Shown here piece after piece: positions 50,070 to 57,198 of a stretch of DNA of 64,000 bases. The notes beneath the pieces are model-generated. The model was given only the letters and a program-made list of their open reading frames with translations. It was not told the DNA's origin and ran no database searches. Source of the stretch: Pseudomonas khorasanensis (GTDB lineage Bacteria > Pseudomonadota > Gammaproteobacteria > Pseudomonadales > Pseudomonadaceae); NCBI RefSeq assembly GCF_014268505.2, contig NZ_JABWQP020000004.1:62001-126000 (forward strand), read 5' to 3'. The position numbers and the translations under genes were made by a program. Positions within the stretch are counted from its first letter, which is position 1. Each line of letters starts with the position of its first letter.

Positions 50070-51554
50070 ATGAGCGTAAGCAATCCAACCCTGATCACGT
50101 TCGTGATCTACATCGCAGCAATGGTGCTGATCGGCTTCATGGCCTATCGCTCCACCAATAACCTTTCTGACTATATTCTCGGCGGTCGCAGTCTCGGCAG
50201 CGTCGTTACCGCGCTGTCGGCCGGTGCTTCCGACATGAGCGGCTGGTTGTTGATGGGCCTGCCGGGCGCCATTTACATGTCCGGCCTGTCCGAAAGCTGG
50301 ATCGCCATCGGCCTGATCGTCGGTGCCTACCTGAACTGGCTGTTCGTCGCCGGCCGTCTGCGCGTGCAGACCGAGCACAACGGCGATGCCCTGACTCTGC
50401 CGGACTACTTCTCCAGCCGTTTCGAAGATAAAAGCGGTTTGCTGCGGATTATCTCGGCGGTTGTGATTCTGGTGTTCTTCACCATCTACTGCGCTTCCGG
50501 CATCGTCGCCGGCGCTCGTCTGTTCGAAAGTACTTTCGGCATGACGTACGAAACCGCACTGTGGGCCGGTGCTGCGGCAACGATTGCCTACACCTTTGTC
50601 GGCGGTTTCCTCGCAGTAAGCTGGACCGACACCGTGCAAGCCACGCTGATGATTTTCGCGTTGATCCTTACGCCAATCATCGTGCTGCTGGCTACCGGCG
50701 GCGTCGACACCACGTTCCTCGCAATCGAAGCCAACGATCCAAGCAACTTCGACATGCTCAAGGGCACCACTTTCATCGGCGTGATTTCGCTGTTGGGCTG
50801 GGGTCTTGGCTACTTCGGTCAGCCGCACATCCTCGCGCGTTTCATGGCGGCGGATTCGGTGAAATCGATTGCCAACGCACGTCGCATCTCCATGACCTGG
50901 ATGATCCTGTGCCTGGGCGGCACTGTAGCCGTGGGCTTCTTCGGTATCGCTTACTTCTCGGCGCACCCGGAGCTGGCCGGTCCGGTCACCGAGAACCCGG
51001 AACGCGTGTTCATCGAACTGGCGAAAATCCTGTTCAACCCTTGGGTTGCCGGTGTGTTGCTGTCGGCCATTCTGGCTGCTGTCATGAGCACACTGAGTTG
51101 CCAGCTGCTGGTGTGCTCGAGCGCTCTGACCGAAGACTTCTATAAAACCTTCCTGCGTAAATCCGCATCGCAGGTTGAGCTGGTCTGGGTCGGTCGCGCC
51201 ATGGTGCTGCTGGTGGCTCTGATCGCTATCGCACTGGCTGCCGACCCGGATAACCGTGTGCTGGGCCTGGTGTCCTACGCCTGGGCCGGTTTCGGTGCTG
51301 CTTTCGGCCCGGTTGTACTGATTTCTGTGATCTGGAAAGGCATGACCCGCGACGGCGCACTGGCCGGTATCCTGGTCGGCGCGATCACCGTGGTCGCCTG
51401 GAAACACTGGGAAGTGATGGGGCTGTACGAAATCATCCCAGGCTTCATCTTTGCCAGCCTGGCGATCTACTTCGTCAGCAAGGCGGGTGAGCCGACCCGT
51501 GGCATGGTCGAGCGCTTCGAAGCGGCGGAAAAAGATTTCAACCTGAACAAGTGA
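50070..51554 (+). CDS. putP: Sodium:proline symporter
   Basis: 494 aa sodium:solute symporter with about 13 membrane helices. Typical PutP landmarks are seen: GGRSLGSVVTALSAGASDMSGWLLMG near residues 37-62, and conserved SARF-like GLGYFGQPHILARFMAA. It imports proline for use by PutA. ATG 50070 is 9 codons before the first helix and preceded by a modest RBS. A strong terminator follows at 51581. Confidence 0.96.
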   Translation: MSVSNPTLITFVIYIAAMVLIGFMAYRSTNNLSDYILGGRSLGSVVTALSAGASDMSGWLLMGLPGAIYMSGLSESWIAIGLIVGAYLNWLFVAGRLRVQTEHNGDALTLPDYFSSRFEDKSGLLRIISAVVILVFFTIYCASGIVAGARLFESTFGMTYETALWAGAAATIAYTFVGGFLAVSWTDTVQATLMIFALILTPIIVLLATGGVDTTFLAIEANDPSNFDMLKGTTFIGVISLLGWGLGYFGQPHILARFMAADSVKSIANARRISMTWMILCLGGTVAVGFFGIAYFSAHPELAGPVTENPERVFIELAKILFNPWVAGVLLSAILAAVMSTLSCQLLVCSSALTEDFYKTFLRKSASQVELVWVGRAMVLLVALIAIALAADPDNRVLGLVSYAWAGFGAAFGPVVLISVIWKGMTRDGALAGILVGAITVVAWKHWEVMGLYEIIPGFIFASLAIYFVSKAGEPTRGMVERFEAAEKDFNLNK

Positions 51555-51580
51555 TTGTTCTGAGCTGACGCTCACCCTGA

Positions 51581-51617
51581 AACGGCCCGTCTCCTACAGG
51601 AGGCGGGCCGTTTTTTA
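51581..51617 (+). terminator. Intrinsic terminator after putP
   Basis: Hairpin with arms AACGGCCCGTCTCCT and AGGAGGCGGGCCGTT (one G-T wobble), then TTTTTT. It starts 27 bp after the putP stop. Confidence 0.92.
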
Positions 51618-51811
51618 TTGCCTCGAGTTTCACCCGCATCGCGCAGATTCAATGTGGGAGCAGATTCGAGGGATCTGTCTGTAGTCAAAAGCGCGACTTT
51701 CCGAGGTGCTATCAGCAAAGCACGTAGGGCAAATCTGAATTTCCCGTCACCTGCTCATCATCCGTTGCCCTCATGCAGAATCGCCGCCCTCACATTGCAG
51801 AGAGACATCGG

Positions 51812-53827
51812 ATGTTCGCGCCTGCCAATCAACCGCGTTTCACGTTGACCCTCGAAGGCGCCCAGCATGACCTCAAGGTCCTTGAGTTCACGGGCAAGGA
51901 AGCCATCAGCCAACCCTTTCGATTCGAGCTGGAACTGGTCACCGAGCGAGCGGATCTGGACCTCGAAAGCCTGCTGCATGGCCAGGCTTTTCTCGGTTTC
52001 GATGCTCAGGGGTCGGGCATTCATGGTCAGATTTATCAGGTCGGGCAGGGGGATTCCGGGAAACGTCTGACACGCTATCACCTCAGCCTAGTCCCGCGTC
52101 TGACGTACCTTGGGCACCGCATCAATCAGCGGATTTTTCAGCATAAAAGCGTTCCGCAGATCGTGACGCAGATCCTCAAGGACCATTCGATCCTGCGCGA
52201 TGCCTTCGAATTTCGTCTCGGTAGTGATTACCCGGTGCGCGAGTACTGCGTGCAGTACGCCGAAAGCGACCTGGCGTTCATTCAGCGTTTGTGTGCGGAA
52301 GTTGGCATTCATTACCACTTCCAACACAGCCCTGAAGGGCATCTGTTGGTGTTCGGTGATGACCAGACCGTATTCCCGAAACTGCCCGAGCCGACGCTGT
52401 ATCTGCCGGGCAGCGGCATGTCCGGTGGCGCCCCCGCGATTCAGCGTTTCAACGTGCGGCTGGAGGCCCGTACCAGCGTCGTCACCCGGCGTGACTACGA
52501 CTTCGAAAAACCACGCTTGTCTCTGGAAAGCCGCAGCGACGTTGAACAGCATCCGGTGCTGGAGGACTATCACTTCCCCGGACAATTCAACGACCGCGAA
52601 ACCGGCAAGCACCTCGCACGGCGAGCGCTCGAACGGCACGTTGCCGATTACCGACAGGCCGAAGGCAGCAGCGACGAGTCGACATTGGTGTGCGGTCATT
52701 TCCTGCAACTCAGCGAGCATCCGCGTAGCGACTGGAACGATCTGTGGTTGCTCACGGCCGTCGAACACCGCGGCCGCCAGCCCCAAGTGCTGGAGGAATC
52801 GGTGACCAGCGATGGCGAATCCTTCCAGGGTTACCGCAATACTTTCGTGGCCACGCCGTGGGAGGTGTTCTTTCGTCCGGCGCTCGGCGCGGAAAAGCCG
52901 CGCATGTCGGGCTATCAACCCGCAGTGGTCACCGGCCCGAACGACCTGGAAATTCATTGCGATGAATACGGACGGGTCAAAGTACAACTGGCCTGGGATC
53001 GCGACGGCGAACTGAACGAGCACTCCAGTTGCTGGCTGCGCGTCGCCACCGGTTGGGCGCACGATCAGTACGGCAGCGTGTTGATTCCAAGGGTCGGCAT
53101 GGAAGTGCTGGTCGGCTTTATCGATGGCGATGCTGACAAACCATTGGTCATGGGGTGCCTGCCCAACGCCGCAACACCTGTGCCGCTGGACCTGCCGGCA
53201 GACAAGACCCGCAGCGTCTTCCGCAGCCAGAGCAGCCCCGGGGGCGGCGGCTATAACGAGCTGCGCATCGAGGACAGGAAAGGCGCCGAGGAAATCTATC
53301 TGCGCGCCCAGCGCAACTGGACGCAGCATGTACTGAACGATCAACAGGTGCAGGTCGATAATCAGCGCAGTGTGGTGGTCACCGGAACTGCCCGGCATGA
53401 ACTAAAAGCCGATGAGCAACGCATCACCCATGGCCAGCGACAGACCGAGGTCAGGCAGGATGATCATTTATCCGTGCTCGGCGACCAGCAGGTTCGGGTA
53501 AACAGTCAAGCGACCAGTGCCTCTGCGCAAATCCATATCAGCGCGGGTCAACAAGTGGTTATCGACGGCGGCGCGAGCGCCACGATTCAGGCCGGCGGGC
53601 AGTGGATCAATATCGGGCCGGGCGGCATTTTCAGCAGCGTGCCGATCGTTGTGGGCGGTGCGCCAATGGTGGCGACGAGTGCTGCGCCGGTGGTGCCAGG
53701 GCTGCCGGAAAAACTTGCCGCAGCGCCGGCAGCCATGCTCACCACCGCGCAGATCATGAGCTTCAAGGGCGATGCGCCATTCTGCGAAGAGTGTGAGCGC
53801 TGCAAGGAGGGTGTCTGTGCAGCCTGA
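51812..53827 (+). CDS. vgrG: VgrG tip protein of a type VI secretion system (orphan)
   Basis: 671 aa from ATG 51812. It has gp27-like and gp5-like parts: ITGQ-type opening FTLTLEGAQHDLKVLEF, the OB-fold segment YGSVLIPRVGMEVLVGFIDGD (about 410-430), and then the FRSQSSPGGGGYNELRIED start of the beta-helix. The C-terminus ends FCEECERCKEGVCAA, a Cys-rich tail that may bind an adaptor or metal. No other T6SS structural gene lies in the window, so it is an orphan VgrG island. The DUF4123 chaperone gene overlaps its last bases. Confidence 0.93.
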   Translation: MFAPANQPRFTLTLEGAQHDLKVLEFTGKEAISQPFRFELELVTERADLDLESLLHGQAFLGFDAQGSGIHGQIYQVGQGDSGKRLTRYHLSLVPRLTYLGHRINQRIFQHKSVPQIVTQILKDHSILRDAFEFRLGSDYPVREYCVQYAESDLAFIQRLCAEVGIHYHFQHSPEGHLLVFGDDQTVFPKLPEPTLYLPGSGMSGGAPAIQRFNVRLEARTSVVTRRDYDFEKPRLSLESRSDVEQHPVLEDYHFPGQFNDRETGKHLARRALERHVADYRQAEGSSDESTLVCGHFLQLSEHPRSDWNDLWLLTAVEHRGRQPQVLEESVTSDGESFQGYRNTFVATPWEVFFRPALGAEKPRMSGYQPAVVTGPNDLEIHCDEYGRVKVQLAWDRDGELNEHSSCWLRVATGWAHDQYGSVLIPRVGMEVLVGFIDGDADKPLVMGCLPNAATPVPLDLPADKTRSVFRSQSSPGGGGYNELRIEDRKGAEEIYLRAQRNWTQHVLNDQQVQVDNQRSVVVTGTARHELKADEQRITHGQRQTEVRQDDHLSVLGDQQVRVNSQATSASAQIHISAGQQVVIDGGASATIQAGGQWINIGPGGIFSSVPIVVGGAPMVATSAAPVVPGLPEKLAAAPAAMLTTAQIMSFKGDAPFCEECERCKEGVCAA

Positions 53828-54530
53828 AGACTTGACGCCCGACAAATGGCTGGCGTTTGAACCGCTGAGGGGCGCTGAGCAGTTGTTCGCAATTTTCAGC
53901 CGCGCCAGTGATGCCGGTGCTTTCGAAGCCTGGAAAGGCATGGCGAATCCGGTCTGGGCCGAGACGATGTATGCCGAGTGGGACGCTGTGATGCCTTACG
54001 TGGGAATTGTCGCTGCGGATGGTGAGTTTTTGCGCTGGGTGGCTGAAACTAGGTCGCGGGACTGGGGGTGGCTGGCGGTGTCTTCGGCGAGTCTTGAAGT
54101 TGTGATCGAACACTTTCGCAGTTTGACCCAGGTACTGATGCCGGACGGTAAATCCGTGTTTTTCCGCTTCTGGGATGGGCGGTTTTTGTTGCCGATCCTG
54201 CAGTCTGGGGAGGTAGATCCTGCGCAGCTGCTGCCGGTGATCGCGCGAGGGCTGATCAACGGGCAAGCCTTTGAAATCGGCGGTCGGGCGATGGTTTCCG
54301 GGCGAGTCTTTCCGTGGTGGACTGTTCCGGAGACAGTGTTGGCGCAGACTGACGAAGGCGTGCGGGTTGCCAATGTTCTGCAATGGCTGAGCGAAGAGCA
54401 CCCGGCATTGTTCGAGGACTTTCCCGAGTCAGTTTTGCGCTGCAAGGTCGGGGAGTTTTTCAAATTATCGATGTCGGAAGATTCGTCACGATCAGCGCTT
54501 CTGGAGTTTTTGCTGGCAGAGGCAGAGTGA
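53817..54530 (+). CDS. DUF4123 T6SS effector chaperone (Tap/TEC family)
   Basis: 237 aa from GTG 53817, chosen because AAGGAGG ends 6 bp before it; the start overlaps the vgrG stop by 11 bp. It has the DUF4123 pattern (ADGEFLRWVAETRSRDWGWLAVSSASLEVVIEHFRSL, given by its ends). These proteins link a VgrG to its toxic effector, so an effector gene should follow; only a short frame does. Confidence 0.88.
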   Translation: MQPEDLTPDKWLAFEPLRGAEQLFAIFSRASDAGAFEAWKGMANPVWAETMYAEWDAVMPYVGIVAADGEFLRWVAETRSRDWGWLAVSSASLEVVIEHFRSLTQVLMPDGKSVFFRFWDGRFLLPILQSGEVDPAQLLPVIARGLINGQAFEIGGRAMVSGRVFPWWTVPETVLAQTDEGVRVANVLQWLSEEHPALFEDFPESVLRCKVGEFFKLSMSEDSSRSALLEFLLAEAE

Positions 54531-54715
54531 AATTTCGGGGCAAACGCTTCGGACGTTTCCTTCGAATCGCGGCGGTTTTCATGAACTGGTACGCGGTGAG
54601 TTGCAGGGATAGTCTTTTCGTTGTCACCACCAGAACGGTGACAGGGGGTAGGATCCCGAACTCTGAAGTGCACAAGTGCCGCAGGCTGAATACGAGGGTC
54701 AAAACGTATTCATGA
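54527..54715 (+). CDS. Short membrane-like product after DUF4123, possible effector or immunity remnant
   Basis: 62 aa beginning at GTG 54527, which overlaps the DUF4123 stop (GTGA). It has one hydrophobic run, RFLRIAAVFMNWYAVSC, after a basic start; the Cys could be a lipobox. The tail from about 54650 lies in what looks like the leader of the next gene. It may be a genuine small protein or the truncated start of a lost effector/immunity gene. Confidence 0.4.
   Translation: MKFRGKRFGRFLRIAAVFMNWYAVSCRDSLFVVTTRTVTGGRIPNSEVHKCRRLNTRVKTYS
54687..54712 (+). promoter_or_regulatory. Stem-loop in the leader of the DUF3077/DUF6124 gene
   Basis: 8-bp perfect stem, TGAATACG and CGTATTCA, around a 10-base loop. 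It lies in a 140-base untranslated stretch before the ATG at 54857. From memory, similar leaders occur before DUF6124 genes in other fluorescens-group Pseudomonas, but this cannot be verified here. Confidence 0.45.
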
Positions 54716-54856
54716 CAAGTTGACGGCGGCTGTGTGCGGGACACGTTTCGACGTGGCTGATTTGGAGTTCTCAGTTCCTACTCCCGCACATGGCTGCCAC
54801 CCAAACCCGTAGGAAGGTCAATGGCGGCTCCACTCAGAACTTCAAGGATGCCGAGA

Positions 54857-55177
54857 ATGACAACGACAAAACATGATCCGCCCTACAAGAAAATTACGCC
54901 TCACCCCGACAACCGCTTCATGGCCCTGACCGGCAATTGCAGCGACATGCCCAGCCTGTTCATCGACACCCACGTGCCTCTCGACATCCTTATGGACGCC
55001 GCTAACTACCGCATCCGCGCCGTGGCCCAGGTCCTGGAAAACATGTGCATGCGCGGCTCGATCGAATGTGATTCCTTCATCCTCAGCGACTTTGCCCTGC
55101 TGTGCGCCATCCCATTGCGTGATGGCTGTGACGTGCTCGATGTCATCGGCAAGCGCCTGCGCAGCTTACCCGTCTGA
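54857..55177 (+). CDS. DUF3077/DUF6124 family protein
   Basis: 106 aa from ATG 54857, after a GGATG/CCGAGA stretch. The body (LDILMDAANYRIRAVAQVLENMCMRGSIE and then FALLCAIPLRDGCDVLDVIG) fits the small DUF3077 family found in several copies in Pseudomonas. The function is unknown; the fold is mostly helical. A longer frame from 54821 lies in the leader and is not supported. Confidence 0.7.
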   Translation: MTTTKHDPPYKKITPHPDNRFMALTGNCSDMPSLFIDTHVPLDILMDAANYRIRAVAQVLENMCMRGSIECDSFILSDFALLCAIPLRDGCDVLDVIGKRLRSLPV

Positions 55178-55184
55178 GAAAGAT

Positions 55185-55259
55185 CAAAAGATCGCAGCCT
55201 TCGGCAGCTCCTACAGGAGGTTGACGGCCACTCCGGAGCATCGAAGGCTGCGATCTTTT
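55185..55259. repeat. REP-like doublet, AAAAGATCGCAGCC family (right arm degenerate)
   Basis: Left AAAAGATCGCAGCCTTCGGC and right GAAGGCTGCGATCTTTT; the GTAGGAGCTGC part of the right unit is lost. Lies between the DUF3077 gene and rlmJ. Confidence 0.85.
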
Positions 55260-55340
55260 ATAGTCGTGGCCCGCTCAGCCGCCAACCCCTGACTTGCTGC
55301 CCGGTAAAAGGTAAACTTTGCGCCCTTCGCAGGAGCAGCC

Positions 55341-56180
55341 ATGAATTATCGTCACGCCTTCCATGCCGGCAATCACGCCGATGTGTTCAAACACCTGACC
55401 TTGACCCGCCTCATCGCCTTGATGTCGCGCAAGGAGCAGCCGTTTGCCTATCTCGATAGTCACGCCGGCATCGGTCTGTATGACTTGCAGGGCGATCAGG
55501 CCAATCGCACCGGCGAGTACCTGGAGGGCATTGCACGGTTGTGGGATCAGCCGGATTTGCCTGCGTTGACTGCCGACTACATGAAGGTGCTGCACGACAT
55601 GAACCCGGATGGCCAGTTGCGCTATTACCCGGGTTCGCCGGAGTTGGCGCGGCGTCTGACGCGGCCTCAGGATCGGGTGATGCTCAACGAGAAGCACCCC
55701 GAAGACGGTGTGCTGCTCAAGGACAACATGGCTGGCGATCGCCGGGTGAAAGTGCATCTGGGCGAGGGCTGGCATGTTGCGCGGGCGATGCTGCCGGTGC
55801 AGGAGAAACGTGCGGTGATGCTGATCGACCCACCGTTCGAACAACTGGACGAGATGCAGCGCTGCGCGGCGTCGATGAAAGAAGCTATCGGGCGTATGCG
55901 CCAAACCGTGGCGGCGATCTGGTACCCGGTGAAGGATCAGCGCGCGTTGCGACGTTTCTATCAAGACCTCGCCGGCACTGGCGCACCGAAGTTGCTGCGC
56001 GTCGAGCTGCTGGTGCATCCGCTGGATACGCCAAACAGCCTGAACGGCTCGGGTCTGGCGATCGCCAATCCGCCGTGGGGGCTTGAGGAGGAACTGCGTG
56101 AGTTGCTGCCGTGGTTGTCGAAGAAGCTGGGGCAGACTCAGGGTGGCTGGCAGATGGATTGGTTGATCGCCGAGAGTTGA
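55341..56180 (+). CDS. rlmJ: 23S rRNA (adenine2030-N6)-methyltransferase
   Basis: 279 aa SAM-dependent methyltransferase that modifies A2030 of 23S rRNA. The opening MNYRHAFHAGNHADVFKH is a signature of RlmJ, and the catalytic DPPF lies in MLIDPPFEQ. SAM site YLDSHAGIGLYDL (about 37). ATG 55341 with AGGAG 6 bp upstream. It stands alone between REP repeats. Confidence 0.96.
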   Translation: MNYRHAFHAGNHADVFKHLTLTRLIALMSRKEQPFAYLDSHAGIGLYDLQGDQANRTGEYLEGIARLWDQPDLPALTADYMKVLHDMNPDGQLRYYPGSPELARRLTRPQDRVMLNEKHPEDGVLLKDNMAGDRRVKVHLGEGWHVARAMLPVQEKRAVMLIDPPFEQLDEMQRCAASMKEAIGRMRQTVAAIWYPVKDQRALRRFYQDLAGTGAPKLLRVELLVHPLDTPNSLNGSGLAIANPPWGLEEELRELLPWLSKKLGQTQGGWQMDWLIAES

Positions 56181-56194
56181 TCAGCAACTCATAC

Positions 56195-56330
56195 CTGTGG
56201 CGAGGGAGCTTGCTCCCGCTCGGCTGCGCAGCAGTCGTAGAATCCGCAGACTTCGTTTTCACTGGAAGAACGCATTCACCGGTTTCAGGGGCGCTTCGCA
56301 CCCCAGCGGGAGCAAGCTCCCTCGCCACAG
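56195..56330. repeat. REP-like doublet, GTGGCGAGGGAGCTTGCTCCC family
   Basis: Arms CTGTGGCGAGGGAGCTTGCT and AGCAAGCTCCCTCGCCACAG in inverted order. It differs from the GTGGGAGCGAGCC family by the GAGGGAGCTTGC core; one of at least four REP types here. Confidence 0.88.
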
Positions 56331-56337
56331 CTTCAGG

Positions 56338-57003
56338 TTAATTACCCGCCAGGCTCGCTGGCATGCACACACCAGTACCGCCGATGCCGCAATAGCCTTC
56401 CGGATTCTTCGCCAGGTACTGCTGGTGATACGTCTCGGCGAAGTAAACCGTCGGAGCCTGGTCGATCTCGGTGCTGATTTCACCCAGACCGGCCTTCGCC
56501 AGCTCAGCTTGATAGACGGCTTTGCTTTCAAGCGCCGCGTCCAGTTGCTCGGGTGAAGTCGCGTAGATCACCGAGCGGTACTGGGTGCCGATGTCGTTGC
56601 CCTGGCGCATGCCCTGAGTCGGGTTGTGCAGTTCCCAGAACATCGCCAGCAGTTCTTCGTAGCTGACTTGGGCCTTGTCATACACCACCAGCACCACTTC
56701 CGCATGGCCGGTCAGGCCTGAGCAAACCTCCTCGTACGTCGGGTTCGGCGTGAAGCCACCGGCGTAACCGACCACGGTGCTGACCACGCCTTCGCGCTGC
56801 CAGAAGCGCCGTTCCGCGCCCCAGAAACAGCCCAGACCGAAAATCGCAAAGTCGACGTCCTGAAAAAATGGACCGAGCAACGGGGTGTCTTCGAAGACAA
56901 AGTGTTTTTCCGGCAGGGTCATTGCGGTTTCGCGGCCGGGCAGGGCTTGTTCTTTGGTTGGAAGCACGTTTTTGTTCACCAGAATTTCCGAGCGCAGAAC
57001 CAT
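56338..57003 (-). CDS. msrA: Peptide methionine sulfoxide reductase A
   Basis: 221 aa enzyme repairing methionine-S-sulfoxide in proteins. The catalytic GCFWGAER motif (Cys about 58) is present, with two possible resolving Cys at the C-terminus ([11 protein letters not shown]). The N-terminal 50-residue extension is usual in Pseudomonas. ATG 57003. Confidence 0.97.
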   Translation of the reverse strand: MVLRSEILVNKNVLPTKEQALPGRETAMTLPEKHFVFEDTPLLGPFFQDVDFAIFGLGCFWGAERRFWQREGVVSTVVGYAGGFTPNPTYEEVCSGLTGHAEVVLVVYDKAQVSYEELLAMFWELHNPTQGMRQGNDIGTQYRSVIYATSPEQLDAALESKAVYQAELAKAGLGEISTEIDQAPTVYFAETYHQQYLAKNPEGYCGIGGTGVCMPASLAGN

Positions 57004-57084
57004 GATCGTTCCTCTCAGTCAGGATGGGATGTAAAAAGTAGACCGCCAGTGTGCCGAATGATGCCGGAGTTCGCACTATCCAAA

Positions 57085-57175
57085 TGTGGGAGCGGGCCTG
57101 CTCGCGAAAGCGGTGTGTCAGGCGATGATGATGTCGACGGTTTTATCGCCTTCGCGAGCAGGCTCGCTCCCACAG
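57085..57175. repeat. REP doublet, GTGGGAGCGAGCCTGCTCGCG family
   Basis: Units TGTGGGAGCGGGCCTGCTCG at the left and CGAGCAGGCTCGCTCCCACA at the right. It lies between the start of msrA and the end of the GGDEF-EAL gene. Confidence 0.88.
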
Positions 57176-57198
57176 GGGGATCATCATAGAGGTGGGGG

